The notes under the pieces: model-generated
What the model saw: only the letters and a program-made list of their open reading frames with translations
Databases searched by the model: none
Told to the model about the DNA's origin: nothing
Source: Palaemon carinicauda
Lineage: Eukaryota > Arthropoda > Malacostraca > Decapoda > Palaemonidae
Length of the DNA: 64,000 bases
Assembly: GCF_036898095.1 (NCBI RefSeq)
Contig: NC_090746.1
Location: forward strand, 50,034,096-50,098,095
Direction of reading: 5' to 3'
Translations under genes and position numbers: made by a program
Shown: piece after piece, positions 19,171-30,213 of the stretch
How positions within the stretch are numbered: position 1 is the stretch's first letter
Layout of the letters: each line of letters starts with the position of its first letter

Positions 19171-20339
19171 CCTCCAGATCGAAAGCAGTCTTCCCGACAC
19201 TCTCCTCCTCGAGCTTTTCGTCGCTCGTCAGGACATTGGCACTTGCCAACCCGCCGTTCACCGGCACCTCATAGCGGTTCTCCCTCTCATTCTCCAGCTT
19301 GCAAGCGCTGGTCGTCAGGTGCAGATCGTCATTTACCTCTAGACCGTAAGTCTCGTGTCTCCCACAGATCGACCTGTGAACACCTCTCTCCAGCTAAGGT
19401 GTCCAGGACATCACCGGAAGGACGATTCCCAACAATCTCCTCTCTTTTGGGAAGAACTAGTCTTTAAGGAACCCTAGCAGGTAAGCCACCCTGTTCCGTT
19501 CCCCCTAGAAGGTGGAACCATCGAGGTCGCAGCAGTCTGCCTCTTCACACCGCTTGCCTGTCCAGTCATCGGTTGATCCAGGTAGAACCCTAACCCATCT
19601 TTCCAGAAACCATAAGCATCAATCCTCTCAGGTGACCTTTCGGCCAGCGCCGTAGTGGGCAATGAACCTTGGTTCAACACCCTGGTCTGAACTGTTCACC
19701 AGGCATTTATGGGAGGTGTCCCACCGCTACAGTCCACCAGTAGACCAAGGATTCCTTTGGAGAGGTCATCTTCCCCTCCTGTTGACCCCAGACGTAAGTC
19801 TACGGTCCCCCCCCTATCCTCTGGTAAACCCAACATCTTTCATCTCTCCTCTTAAGAGAAAACGAGGAGTAGTTGAACCACAGGATTCCTCCCTGATCAA
19901 GCTGACGCCTATACGGACATTGAAGCGAAGGCTGAGCATTGTCGTCCCCACTCCTTCACAAGTAGGCGCTTCCCATCATCTCCCGAGCCAAGATTCTCTC
20001 TTTGGTATGGTCTTTCTGCCCCTCCCCTATCGAGGTGGTTCTTCCAGAGCAGTGACCACTCCCTCAGTAAATAAGGGACAGAAGGAAGATCATTCAAGAC
20101 CTTCACTTCTGGAGGGATTCTCTCCTCCCCGTAAGGAGTCGAAGGACGCCTAGACTGTTCCCAAGTCTTCGGCAAGGAGAGCAAGGCCTTTGCAAGATGG
20201 TCCCAAACGATCATATCCAAACCTTGCAGGGTTGTCAGAAAGTGACATCCATTATGCAAGGGACGACCTCGACCCACCCCAAGATGAGATCTCGGGGTAG
20301 GTGATCTTGAAGGCGACCATCTCCCAAAAGCTGCTAGTC

Positions 20340-21310
20340 CTAAGCTTTCAGAGCCATAGCAGAAGGAGTTGAAGCATGCCTTCTGGCAGGTCTTGGCCTG
20401 CATGAAGATCATCAATGGGTTATCTGACCCGGCGGTAGGCCTCCAGGAAGGCAAAGACACGGTCCTGGACCATGTCTACGGCGGCACCCAGAAGCTTCCC
20501 AAGACCAGTGCAGCTTTTCCCTGGTCTAAGGGTCTAACGAGTGCCCGTCGGAAGGCGTTCTCTCAGATCGCTGGCTCCTCCAGCTTCTTCCGCCATCGTT
20601 CATGCAGCAGAGGAAGTATTATGAGGTCTCCAAAAGAGCCCCTTCTGGCTCTGCCTCTCGACCACTCCTTAGAGGCTCTGACCAGAGGGATCTCTAGAGA
20701 GAGACTCTCAGGTCTTCAAGTCTTCAGAGATTTTGAACCAGGAGAAAGTGGCGAAGTACACTATGTAAGCTATTTCTTGGCTGGATCGCTGGTTGGGATC
20801 AGTGGGATACCTCATATGGACCAAGGACTGGTCCAAGAAGACCTCAAGGAAGGCGATAGAGACCTTTCTATTATCGGTAACTCGACCCATTGAGTTCATT
20901 TCGCACCAAGTTGGGAACTTTTGAGCAAGTATGATCCTTCGGTGAAGGGACTCGATAATAGAAAGATTCCATCGCCATGTCCCACAGAACGAAGTAATAA
21001 GGCTAAGTGACTCTAGATGGTTCCTCTCTGTTCAGACCGAAAGACGTCGAGCGGGCTGCAGAGAAAATGAGGAAGTCCAACCAGGACTCCCTCTTACATA
21101 TAGGATGTTAACATCTCTGTATAGACCACCTCCTCCACTGAAGAAACCGCAGACGAATAGGAGAGCAGCTGTGACAATTACAACTAAGGTGTCAAAGAAG
21201 CCCTTTCCAGCCAAAGAGCGGAAGGGTTCCAAGTCCTCACGCGTAGGGGATACCTTTATCGCCACTGGTAGAGGTGGCTGCAGCTCAGCGCCGAACCCTC
21301 GACAGTCTCC
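20340..21310 (+). pseudogene. DIRS D gag core remnant
   Basis: The conserved gag core (HAFWQVLACMKIINGL near 20372, EGKDTVLD near 20448, a WSKGLTSAR segment near 20521) is open at 20369-20893. It matches 49490-49900 of copy F. Beyond that the frame shifts, and a basic tail is visible near 21130-21310. It is non-functional as a whole. Confidence 0.7.
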
Positions 21311-21329
21311 GTGATTCATTTACGGTATC

Positions 21330-23030
21330 GCATCCCGCTCACTCAGTCTCTCCCTCCACTGACCAATGATCCAGTTCCATTGATCTCTTATGCAAAGGGA
21401 TCCGCAAAGGAGCTGGCCCTCCGGGCCAAAGTCCAGACCATGTTGAAGGGCACTCTCTAAGAGGTCCTCAACGACTCCCCAGGATTCTTCAGTTGACTCT
21501 CTTGTGAAAAAGGCGTCTGGAGTCTGGAGACCAGTCATCAACCTCTCAGCTCTGAACAAGTTTGTCAAGCAAACCCAGTTCAGCATGGAGACGGCAGACA
21601 CGATCAGACAAGCGGCAAGACCACAGGACTTCATGTGTACACTGGACCTAAAGGATGCATACTTCCAGATCCCAATCCATCCATCTTCAAGGAATTATCT
21701 AAGGGTCATTCTAGACAACAGGAAATGCCCGTTCAAAGTGCTGTGCTTCGGTCTTTCCACAGCACCTCAGGTGTTCACGAGAGTTTTCGCCTTAGTGTCA
21801 TCTTTGGCTTACAGAATCGTCATCCGTCTCCTGAAATATCTGGACGACTGACTGATTCTAGGAGACTGTGGCAACCCTTCTTCAACACCGAGACAAATTT
21901 CTAGAGTTTTGCCAAGATCTGGGGATCATGGTAAATCTCAAGAAGTTGCCACTGCTTTCCTCTCAACAACTGGTATTCCTAGATATGATCATCAACACCG
22001 ATCAACAAAGTCTTCCTATCAGACGACAGTGTATTGATACTGAGGAAGGTAGCAAGACTATTCCTCAGACAAAAAGAACTCTCAGTCCAGAGGTGGTTGT
22101 GTCTCCAGGGACTTGGCATCTTTGGTTCGTTTAGTTCCCAACGACCGCCTCAGGATCCGATCTCTCCAGTGGCAGCTAAAGTCCAACTGGAATTAGTCCA
22201 ACAATTCCCCGGACAGACGAGAATCTCCGCAGGGGTATCGACCTTTTCGTTGTTCCCCCAGGACTTGATGCTCTTTTTAGATGCGTCAAAAGAAGGGTGG
22301 CGGCCCACGTGCTGCACCACACATACTCAGGCTTATGGTCAGAGTCTGAAGGGTACCAGCACATAAATCTCCTAGAGATGAAGGCAGCCTTCTTAGCCCT
22401 CCAACAGTTCCTGAAGTTCCTTGTGGGCTACTCGGTGGTGTTGATGAGCGACAACACCACAGTATTGGGTTACATCAACAAACAAGGTAGTACCTTTTCG
22501 CAGCCCCTATCCCATCTGGCAGTAGAGAAACCGAGATGGACAGAAGACGACTCGGTAACCCTATCAGCACGCTTCATTCTGGGCAAAAGGAATGTGCTCA
22601 CAGAGAACCTGAGCAAAGCAACTTGGATAGTTGCCTTCGAGTGGTGTTTGAATCATCTATTAGTCAATAAAGTCCAGACTATATGGAGGTACCCGACTGT
22701 GGACCTGTTTGCGATGTCCCTGAATTTCAGGCTCCCGCTTTAATGCTCCCCAGTCCCAGATCCCCAGACTCTCTGACAAGATGCATTCCAACAACGGTGG
22801 GATAATATAAACATATATGCCTTTCCCCCGTTCTGTCTGATAAGAAGAGTACTCAACAAGACGAGAGTAATCATCAATCTCTCAATGACCCTCATAGCTC
22901 CTCTATAGCATCATGCAGAATGGTTCCTGGACCTTCTGCAGCTCGTAACAGAGCTCCCAAGCGAACTTCCTCCACAACACGATCTACTCAAACATCCACA
23001 TGCTAATAATTTCTTCCACAAAGCCGTAGC
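21330..23030 (+). pseudogene. DIRS D pol remnant
   Basis: Reverse transcriptase is open at 21504-21851 (WRPVINLSALN, TLDLKDAYFQIPIH, FGLSTAPQVF) and is closed by TGA exactly after KYLDD. A TGA also precedes it at the position where copy F has one (FS-stop-L near 21494). RNase H is open at 22297-22743 (MSDNTTVLGYINKQG). The methyltransferase-like YAFPPFCL segment lies near 22816-22840. At least three frame disruptions separate the domains. Confidence 0.8.
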
Positions 23031-24030
23031 TTCGCTACAACTTAACGCCTGGAGACTATCCAGCACATCGCTCAGAGAGGATTTTCGCAACAAATTGCAA
23101 AGCCGATGGCTGGACACCTTTGACAATCTTCAGTGTCAGTCTACCAGGCTAAGTGGATTGTCTTCTGTGGTTGGTGTCTTGAAGGGGTATCTCTCCCCTC
23201 AGTGCCGCTATTCCAACAGTAGTGGAGTTCTTTTTGCATCTATGGGAGGAAATGCTCCTCTCGGTTTCGGTAGTAAAAGGTTACCTCTCATCGTTAGAAC
23301 TTTCTCTCCTTATACGAAGTTATGAGCTTTTACCTGTCCCCAGTTGGAAGTTAGACCTCCTCCTTAGAACTTGATACGGGTACCCCCCTACAAACCATTA
23401 CACCAGGCAACAGATGGCCACCTCACTCTGAAGACGGTGTTCCTACCCGCTTTGGCTTCGGCCAAAAGAGTTAGTTAGCGAATTTCATGATTTTTCTTAT
23501 GATATTGCCCATTCAAGGGGATGGGGAGAGGTAATTCTCATCTTCATCTCTGAGTTTATAGCAAAGACTTAAAATCAGGGGGTAGCTGATCCTAGATTCG
23601 ATTCCTTCCAGATTGAGTGCCTCCGTACTGTAACCTATGACCCAGATTTACTGTTAATATGCCCAGTTAGGATTTTGAGGTATTACCTCAAAAGATCTCT
23701 GCAGCTCGCCCTGTAGTGTCAGCACTCTTCGTCAGCCTGGGGAAGGTCAACAGTAGGATCACGGAGAACACCATATCTGCTTGGTTTGCAAGGTAATTGA
23801 CCTGGCCCTGAATCCTGATCCTCCTCTATGTCGACCCAGAGCTCATGACGTTAGGGGCATTGCAACGTCCCTGGCATTCAAACGAAACTACTCTGTGGCG
23901 CAGGTACTACAAGCGGGCTTGTGGAAGCGTCAGATGACCTTCACTGCCACTACCTACAAAATGTAACTGAAAGAAGACGGAAACCTTTTCCATTGGTCCT
24001 GTGGTGGATGTACAACAAGTGTTTTAACAT
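23031..24030 (+). pseudogene. DIRS D tyrosine recombinase remnant
   Basis: Fragments include AKRVS near 23464 followed by a stop, and the HDVRGIATSLAF segment near 23845. A degraded Tyr region (FTATTYKM) lies near 23940. Several frameshifts are present. The conserved 3' block and terminal repeat follow. Confidence 0.7.
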
Positions 24031-24489
24031 ACCTCAAGCTCCTTGGTGGACAAGTAGCAGAAGGTTGAGGGTAAAAGATTAGTGTGGGATGAATATTTAA
24101 GAATGACTGGCTCTTTCTTTTCTTCATCTCCCCCTCTCCTGGGGAATCAGCACCAAGGATCCTCTACAAGCTGACCTGAACTATCTGCAGGTAATTGTGT
24201 AACCTGGTGTTGTTTCAATACTCGTTGCATCCCCATACCATAATGAGGGCGGTTATTGGGTAATATCTTGGTAACCTCTGAAGATTCTTATGACTTGGAA
24301 GAACTCTTACCTAGACTGCCATATTGCTAGTATCACGAGCACACAGCTTGTATAGGCCGCAAACCATGCATAGCATGGTTTTAGCAACATGTAGGGTTAC
24401 CACCAATTATGTGCAAAATACATATAGGGGAAACCCCGAGTCGAAGCTAAAAAGCCATTTGGGATGGACTTCCACCCTCGTAATGGGTA

Positions 24490-24840
24490 AGTCATCCTCT
24501 ATAAATAGCGTTGGTTTGTATTAGTGACGGAACAAATGACAAATTTGGAAGTAATTTGTATTTTTCCTAACGATACAAACCTGTTGTTATTTATACAACT
24601 TGGCCCGCCAGCACCTGTCCTCCTTGAAGTCTTACCTCCACGCAAAATGGGTTCACAGCCCAGGTGTATGAGTGAGCGGGGTAGCTACTCCCCCCCTCCG
24701 CTAACTGTTGGGTGTGCGGTAAACCCTTGCTAAAAATGTAATGGCTCGTCTTTCAGCTGAGCCGAAAGTAATATCCCTATAAATAGCTACAGGTTTGTAT
24801 TGTTAGTAAAACTACTAATTACTTCCAAATTTGTCATTTT
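24490..24840 (+). repeat. DIRS D internal complementary region and right terminal repeat
   Basis: The fused-end segment (gacggaacaaatg then acaaatttgg) lies near 24524-24550 and the terminal repeat ends at 24840. It is a diverged form of the repeats of A, C and F, indicating an older or separate subfamily member. Confidence 0.8.
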
Positions 24841-25419
24841 AGTTTCTATTGATGGTAATCTGTTTTAACTCAAATCCATGAATAGCTATTTGTGTTGGAA
24901 GAGTCTTGCTGCTCATCAGAAATTGACATACCAGGGCTATGTAGACCATGAATTATCAAAGTGATGTGTTTTACTCTTTAGAATGCAGAAGTTCTTAGGA
25001 GGAACAAGGAGTTATGAAAAGGACTTCTTATTGAAGCTTGATAGTTTTACTGTTTATGGTTGGTCAGTCACATAAACAAAGTTAAGGATTCCCAAGCTCC
25101 ATCTATTATAGAGATAATATAGTAGCTTAGGAGATCTCTCTGTGTGAATGTGACCAAGGTTTAGAAGAGAAGGAGAAAATGAGTAAATAATCACCCCTTT
25201 CCTTCTTAGAGACTACAATAATTTGGGCTGTGGCAAAGGACCAATAGAAAACATTTCCATGGATTTATGTGATATATCTGAAATGAAACAATACAAAAGT
25301 AAAGTAGTATGTTACCTCCAGTAATCATAATTTGTTATCAGATGAAGTTCCTGGCTGCCATGTAAACAGGTGGGTCTCCTGTGAGTGAGGGGATTCCCTT
25401 CCAACTGGCAGTGTATTAA
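24841..25419. other. Non-coding spacer
   Basis: AT-rich sequence without a recognisable gene or repeat. Confidence 0.5.
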
Positions 25420-26526
25420 GATTGTCTGAAAACTTATTGGCCATCATTGCCTTTGTTTCAATTTACTCACAGCTCCACAGGTGTACACAAGACTCGTGGC
25501 TACAATGGCTACATATATCAGGAATAAGGGTCCTGTTTTATCTGGACTTTTGGTTAATACTGGGGTCAACTAGAGAAGAGATCTTGAGATACCAAAAATT
25601 TCTTGTACCTACTTATTATATATCGAGAAGAATTGGTCTTGTTCTCAACTCTGTCGATTCTCAATAACGTCGGCTGCTTTTTGGGTGTCCCCCTCCAGAA
25701 AAATAATCAAATTTTTCCTGTCCTTGGTAAAGGAATTAAGGGTAGAAAAAGAACAGCTGACTCATAAGTGGATATACCTTCTTGTAATCATAGCCTTTTT
25801 ACGAGAGTTCATTTTACAGCCCAGTCTGTGGATGAGGCTTCTGCAGTTCCATCTGAGCTGTTATTGTGATGGGCGTATAGACCCAAAGTTTGTGTCAGTC
25901 TTCCCACTTGGGAACCAAGTCAGTGTGTTAATTTGATGGGAAGATAGGCAAAGACTAGCAAGGGGAGTCAGTCTAAAGGTGTGAGTAGTGAACATGTCTC
26001 TCTTCTGCTGCACATCAATGGAAGGTTTGGGAGTGACCATGGATGACCTCTACCTATTGTGTCTATGGAATGAAAAGGAAAGACATGCACATCAATGTAC
26101 TTGAGAAGTTGGCAGTCTTTCAGCACCACAAATCTAGCCTAAATCAGAAAAGTGGGTTGGACCTAGTCATAGACACTGTTTCTGTAAGCAAAGATTCTGT
26201 TGTGTAGGATGGAAGAGAGAGACATCACTTTACTCCCTGGGTTCATTCCAGGGAAACTAAACATTCTAGCAAATCAGTTGAGTTGGACAAGACAAGTCAT
26301 TCGCTCAGAGTGGTTCCTGCATCCTCAGGTATGTGTAGACCTTTGGAAGGCATGGAAAAAGTATAAGATAGACATGTCCTCTACCTCCCTGAATTGGAAA
26401 AAGCACATTTACTATTCCCAAGTTCAGGATCCTCTGGCTTGGGGAGTGGACGCCATGACACAGAAATTGTCAAACCTGGACTTGTATGGATTTTTGCAAT
26501 TCTCATTGCCAAAGGATAGGATTTAA
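25420..26526 (+). pseudogene. Old DIRS pol remnant
   Basis: The open segment 25422-25667 contains a reverse transcriptase palm remnant (GIRVLFYLDFWLILGSTREE), where the catalytic YLDD reads YLDF. The segment 26200-26526 matches the end of RNase H (PGFIPGKLNILANQLSW) and the beginning of the methyltransferase-like part (SEWFLHPQV). No terminal repeats were found, so this is an ancient fragment. Confidence 0.75.
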
Positions 26527-26845
26527 TAAGGTATTTCTTAATTCACAGATGCTCACAATGTATTATATAAAAATAAAGAAAATATAATTGAAAAGATTTG
26601 GTTAATGCCATATCTGGGAAAGAAAATAGGCAAAAAAGAGATAAAATTAAAAAGAAAAGAGCTATGTAAAGATTAGAAAAAATTTAAGCTTATTGAAATG
26701 GGGAGCAAAACCAAAGGATTCATTCTAATTTTAGATACATGGAATAACTGTTTTCTGCCAATAGTTACACATACAGACAACAGCCAGGATTGATTTTTCT
26801 TCTAGATTGTGTGTGGAAATGTTTATTAATTAATCGTGTCAAAAA
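26527..26845. other. Non-coding spacer
   Basis: Very AT-rich, A-rich on this strand, with no recognisable feature. Confidence 0.5.
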
Positions 26846-27470
26846 CACTGAAGGGATATTTGACTTTTGTAAAATTCCTCAGTAATTGTCTCCTTCAAAT
26901 GCAGACTTCTTTAAGTAGCAGAGTGTTTCTTAGACCACTGAAGGGGTATTTAACTCTTGTAAGATCCCTCAGTAATGGAATCCTTCATATGCAGTCTTTA
27001 GGTAGCAGACAGTTTCCCAGACCACTGAAGGGGTACTTAACTTTTTTAAAATCCCTCAGTAATTTGATCCTTCATATGCAAAAGTCTTTAGGTAGCAAAC
27101 AGTGTTTCCTAGATCATTGAAGGGGTATCTAACATTTGTAAAATCCCTCAGTAATTGAATCCTTCATATGCGAACATCTTCAAGTAGCAGACAGTGTTTC
27201 CTAGACCACTGAAGGGGTATTTAACTTCTAAAATCACTTGGTAATTGAATCCTTCATATACAAAAGTCTTTAGTAGCAGACAGTGTTTCCTAGACCATTG
27301 AAGGTTTATGTAAAATCCCTCAGTAATTGAATCCTTCATATGCAAACTTCTTTAGGTAACTGACAGTGTTTCCTAGACCACTGAAGGGATATCCAACTTT
27401 TTTAAAATCTCTCAGTAATTGAATCCTTCGTTTGGAGACATCTTTATGTAGCACGCAATGTTTCCTAGGA
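26846..27470. repeat. Tandem repeat, about seven copies of a 83-92 bp unit
   Basis: Seven imperfect head-to-tail units each begin cactgaaggg or cattgaagg and contain a ccctcagtaattgaatcctt core and a cagtgtttcctaga end. Starts are near 26846, 26936, 27023, 27115, 27207, 27296 and 27378. The reading frames across it are by-products. It lies upstream of the first recognised TAF2 exon. No match to the DIRS elements was seen. Confidence 0.85.
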
Positions 27471-29204
27471 TTCAAATGTTCAAGGAGCTGGCTATACAAG
27501 CAGGTAAAATGCTGCCATTAAACTGCCAGGTGTAACAGAACAAAATCTAGGGAGATTTGTTTTGTCAGAAAGAATAGGCTATCTTCACAACATTTTTATC
27601 AACCAAAACGGAGAGCATTTGATAATCAAGAGTGGCTTAAAATCATGACGAGCTAAATGACAGCTTGCGGGAGAAAACCTGCTAAACCCTTCCTGAATAA
27701 TTAACTTGGCTATCATGCCAGAAGTTATGCCAGGTGTTTGTCTCAACTCTTGATGGCATCCATTATGAAACTCAGATTAAAGACCAAGCCTCCCATATAG
27801 TTTGGCTAGATGTTTCAACCACCTACTATCAGTACCTTTATCAAATTTTTATGCAGACTATTTGTTCTTCAGAGTGTTTTAACTCGGTAATCGATGGGTT
27901 TTACCCATCAATCCATCATGTAGAGTAAGATGTATAGGTAAATTACGGTAATCTTGATTAAGTAGCTTAGCCTGAAGGTAATGTTTTTCAATGTTATCCA
28001 TAAGAGAGGAAGATGAGTGTCTACTTTGTGTTTTGCATTCCTTTTCAAGATGCTTTGTTTCAAACATCTGTTTTTACTATTTATTTCAATAAGTAAGAAA
28101 TGGTGTTCAACATGCTTACTTTCTGAAGCTACAACTTTCCAACTTCTTTGTTTTATGTATCTTATAGGGTTGTGCCACAGTTTTTTCAGTTTTAATGCTT
28201 GTATAATTGAAAGGGCATAGAAACTTTTCTACATATTTGTGTTTAGTATGCACTCATGCATTTTTGTCATATGCAATCTGTAATTGTTGAGCATGTACTG
28301 TACAACATCTCTTCAATTCATGTCTGGTGTAATTCCATGTGGTTTATTTCACAATTATGGATAATTAGCATTTTGAAAATTCCACTTTTAAAATATATAG
28401 TTCTTGTCTGGTAACAGCAAAAGCATACTTGATGCAAAAGTTCTACAATAGCTAATTAAAGTAATTTGGAAGTACAGTAACACCACGATACTGTACTCTA
28501 GTGTACGTAACTGGTCAGACCATAGAAAGGCATAGTTCTCTGTGTTCTGGCAAAATAACCAGTGTATTCACATTTTTTTTTCTATCACTTCTCTTTGAAA
28601 GAATAAACTAGCTGGTTCTCTCATTATATCATATAGTGTTATGTATATCACTACTGTATTTTTTCACTTGATAATAAATACATATTATGTACAGTACTGT
28701 AATAATCCATATCTAGATCAATTTAAAGTTTCTAAGAAATTATAGAGGGAAGTTTATTGTATACCATAATTTGAAACAGGAATTTTTTCTGTAAAACCAA
28801 GTGAAGTATAGTATTGTACAGTACATTGTTTGTTTATTGTACTGAATATTCCAAAGATGGAGCATTTAGCTTATGAAATTTGAGAGAGGAGAACCAGTGC
28901 ATCAATTAATAGTGTTTTGACTTCTTTAGAAGTATTTTGTTATGCAGAAATTGTAGCAGGAATTCTTGATACATTTTTACTAGTTCAGTAGTGTTAGAAA
29001 AACCAGCTAAATGAAAACAATGTAGATTTAGGGGTTAGAGGATATGATTTGGATGCCTAATTTAATCATGTTGGACTTGATAACTTTTTGATTTAAGAAC
29101 CCACTCTTGAAATGTTTCTTGTTCATATGCAACAGAAACATTTCTCTAACTATAATATAGAAGTACTGTACTGTATTTTAAATTGGCCTTTTCTGTTTTT
29201 CCAG
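27471..29204. other. Non-coding sequence upstream of the first recognised TAF2 exon
   Basis: About 1.7 kb of AT-rich DNA shows no convincing exon or element. The first TAF2 coding exon, expected to encode a short charged N-terminus ending in a phase-2 donor, was not found here with confidence and may lie upstream or beyond the window. Confidence 0.45.
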
Positions 29205-29262
29205 CACATCCCATCAGATTCTTAGTTTGACTGGAATTAACTTCACAAGACAGACTGTGATT
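29205..29262 (+). CDS. TAF2: TAF2 (TFIID subunit 2), first recognisable exon
   Basis: A 58-nt exon is bounded by an acceptor (ttctgtttttccag before 29205) and a consensus donor (gtaagt at 29263). After one base completing a split codon it reads TSHQILSLTGINFTRQTVI. This is the stretch that directly precedes the G-F-x-E-L-T segment in animal TAF2, and that segment begins the exon at 55161. The phase (0 at the donor) fits. TAF2 is the large aminopeptidase-like subunit of TFIID that contacts core-promoter initiator DNA in the nucleus. Confidence 0.82.
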
Positions 29263-29910
29263 GTAAGTAATATTTGTGTTTACAGTATAGTACATCAAAT
29301 TATTGTTGCTTTTAGACAGAATGCCATAGAAATGAGAATGCTTACGTGAGTGATTTCAAGTTTTCAATACTTTGTACAGTACATTTTAGTAAATTGTTTT
29401 TATTCAAAGGCTAACCCTTTATGGATAAGACAATTTTCTAGTCAATGAAGATTACCTAGATCAATTATGTTTTTTTTTTTTTTTAAATCTTCCTATCCTG
29501 AGTGAGGATACAGACCTTCATCTTTATGTAGGATCCTTTCCAGCATTTACTTCAATTGGTCTTTTAAACTTGTTAACAAGATAGTGATGACAGGTAAGCA
29601 AGTGTGTTTGGTACTACAAACTCTGGTCTGTAAAACATAAATTTTTCATAGTAAACTCCCCAATCATAATGAGCTCAAATTGTAGATACTGTACTAGGCC
29701 TATGTCCTTATACACACCCACTAAAGTCTACAAAATGAAGGATGTGAGAAAGCTACTTGTAACAGTTCTCCCATGGGCACCTTCCAACCATCAATTGTTA
29801 GAAATCATTCAACCTAACTCATTCTTTCACGTGTCTCATGGCTTTAAAAATTGTTATGAACCTCCATAGCTTTTCTTAGACAGTTAGGATTTATAATGTT
29901 CTTATTAATC
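29263..29910. other. Intronic spacer before DIRS E
   Basis: AT-rich intronic sequence with a T18 run near 29470. No gene or element was recognised. Confidence 0.5.
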
Positions 29911-30096
29911 CATTTGTTCCTACACTAAATACAAACCCTCATTCTTTACTATAGGAGATATTCTAGCGCGAGCTGGAAAATACGGCAGAAAACCTTAACA
30001 AGGTCATTAACGACTGGGTCGGTAGTTATCCCCCTGTTGGGGGTGGGGGACTGCCGGCCGGTAGCTACTGAGTACCTTCAATCGAATTCTAGCCAT
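29911..30096 (+). repeat. DIRS E left inverted terminal repeat
   Basis: From gaattctttactataggag-like sequence inward (about 29938-30096) it is the reverse complement of 36376-36540, with few differences. It includes the ccccctgttggggg hairpin near 30030. The outer 28 bases differ from the right end. Confidence 0.88.
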
Positions 30097-30213
30097 CGCA
30101 GTGGTAACACCGCTGCTCCCGCTTTTGTTTGACTGGCAGACTAGCCTTTCTTTAAGTGTGTGTGTGTGTTTTTTTTTTTTTTAACTTTTTCTTTTACTCT
30201 TTAAATAGATGTG

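Larger units (their letters stand above)
17390..24840 (+). mobile_element. DIRS copy D, degenerate, both ends present
   Basis: The left terminal repeat starts near 17390 (atttaattgtaaag, decayed) and contains the gctagttag hairpin region near 17498. The right repeat ends in gtcatttt near 24840. Between them gag, pol and recombinase are recognisable in order but broken by many stops and frameshifts. A 5'-truncated LINE tail is inserted in gag at about 17965-18077. It belongs to the same subfamily as A, C and F. Confidence 0.85.
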
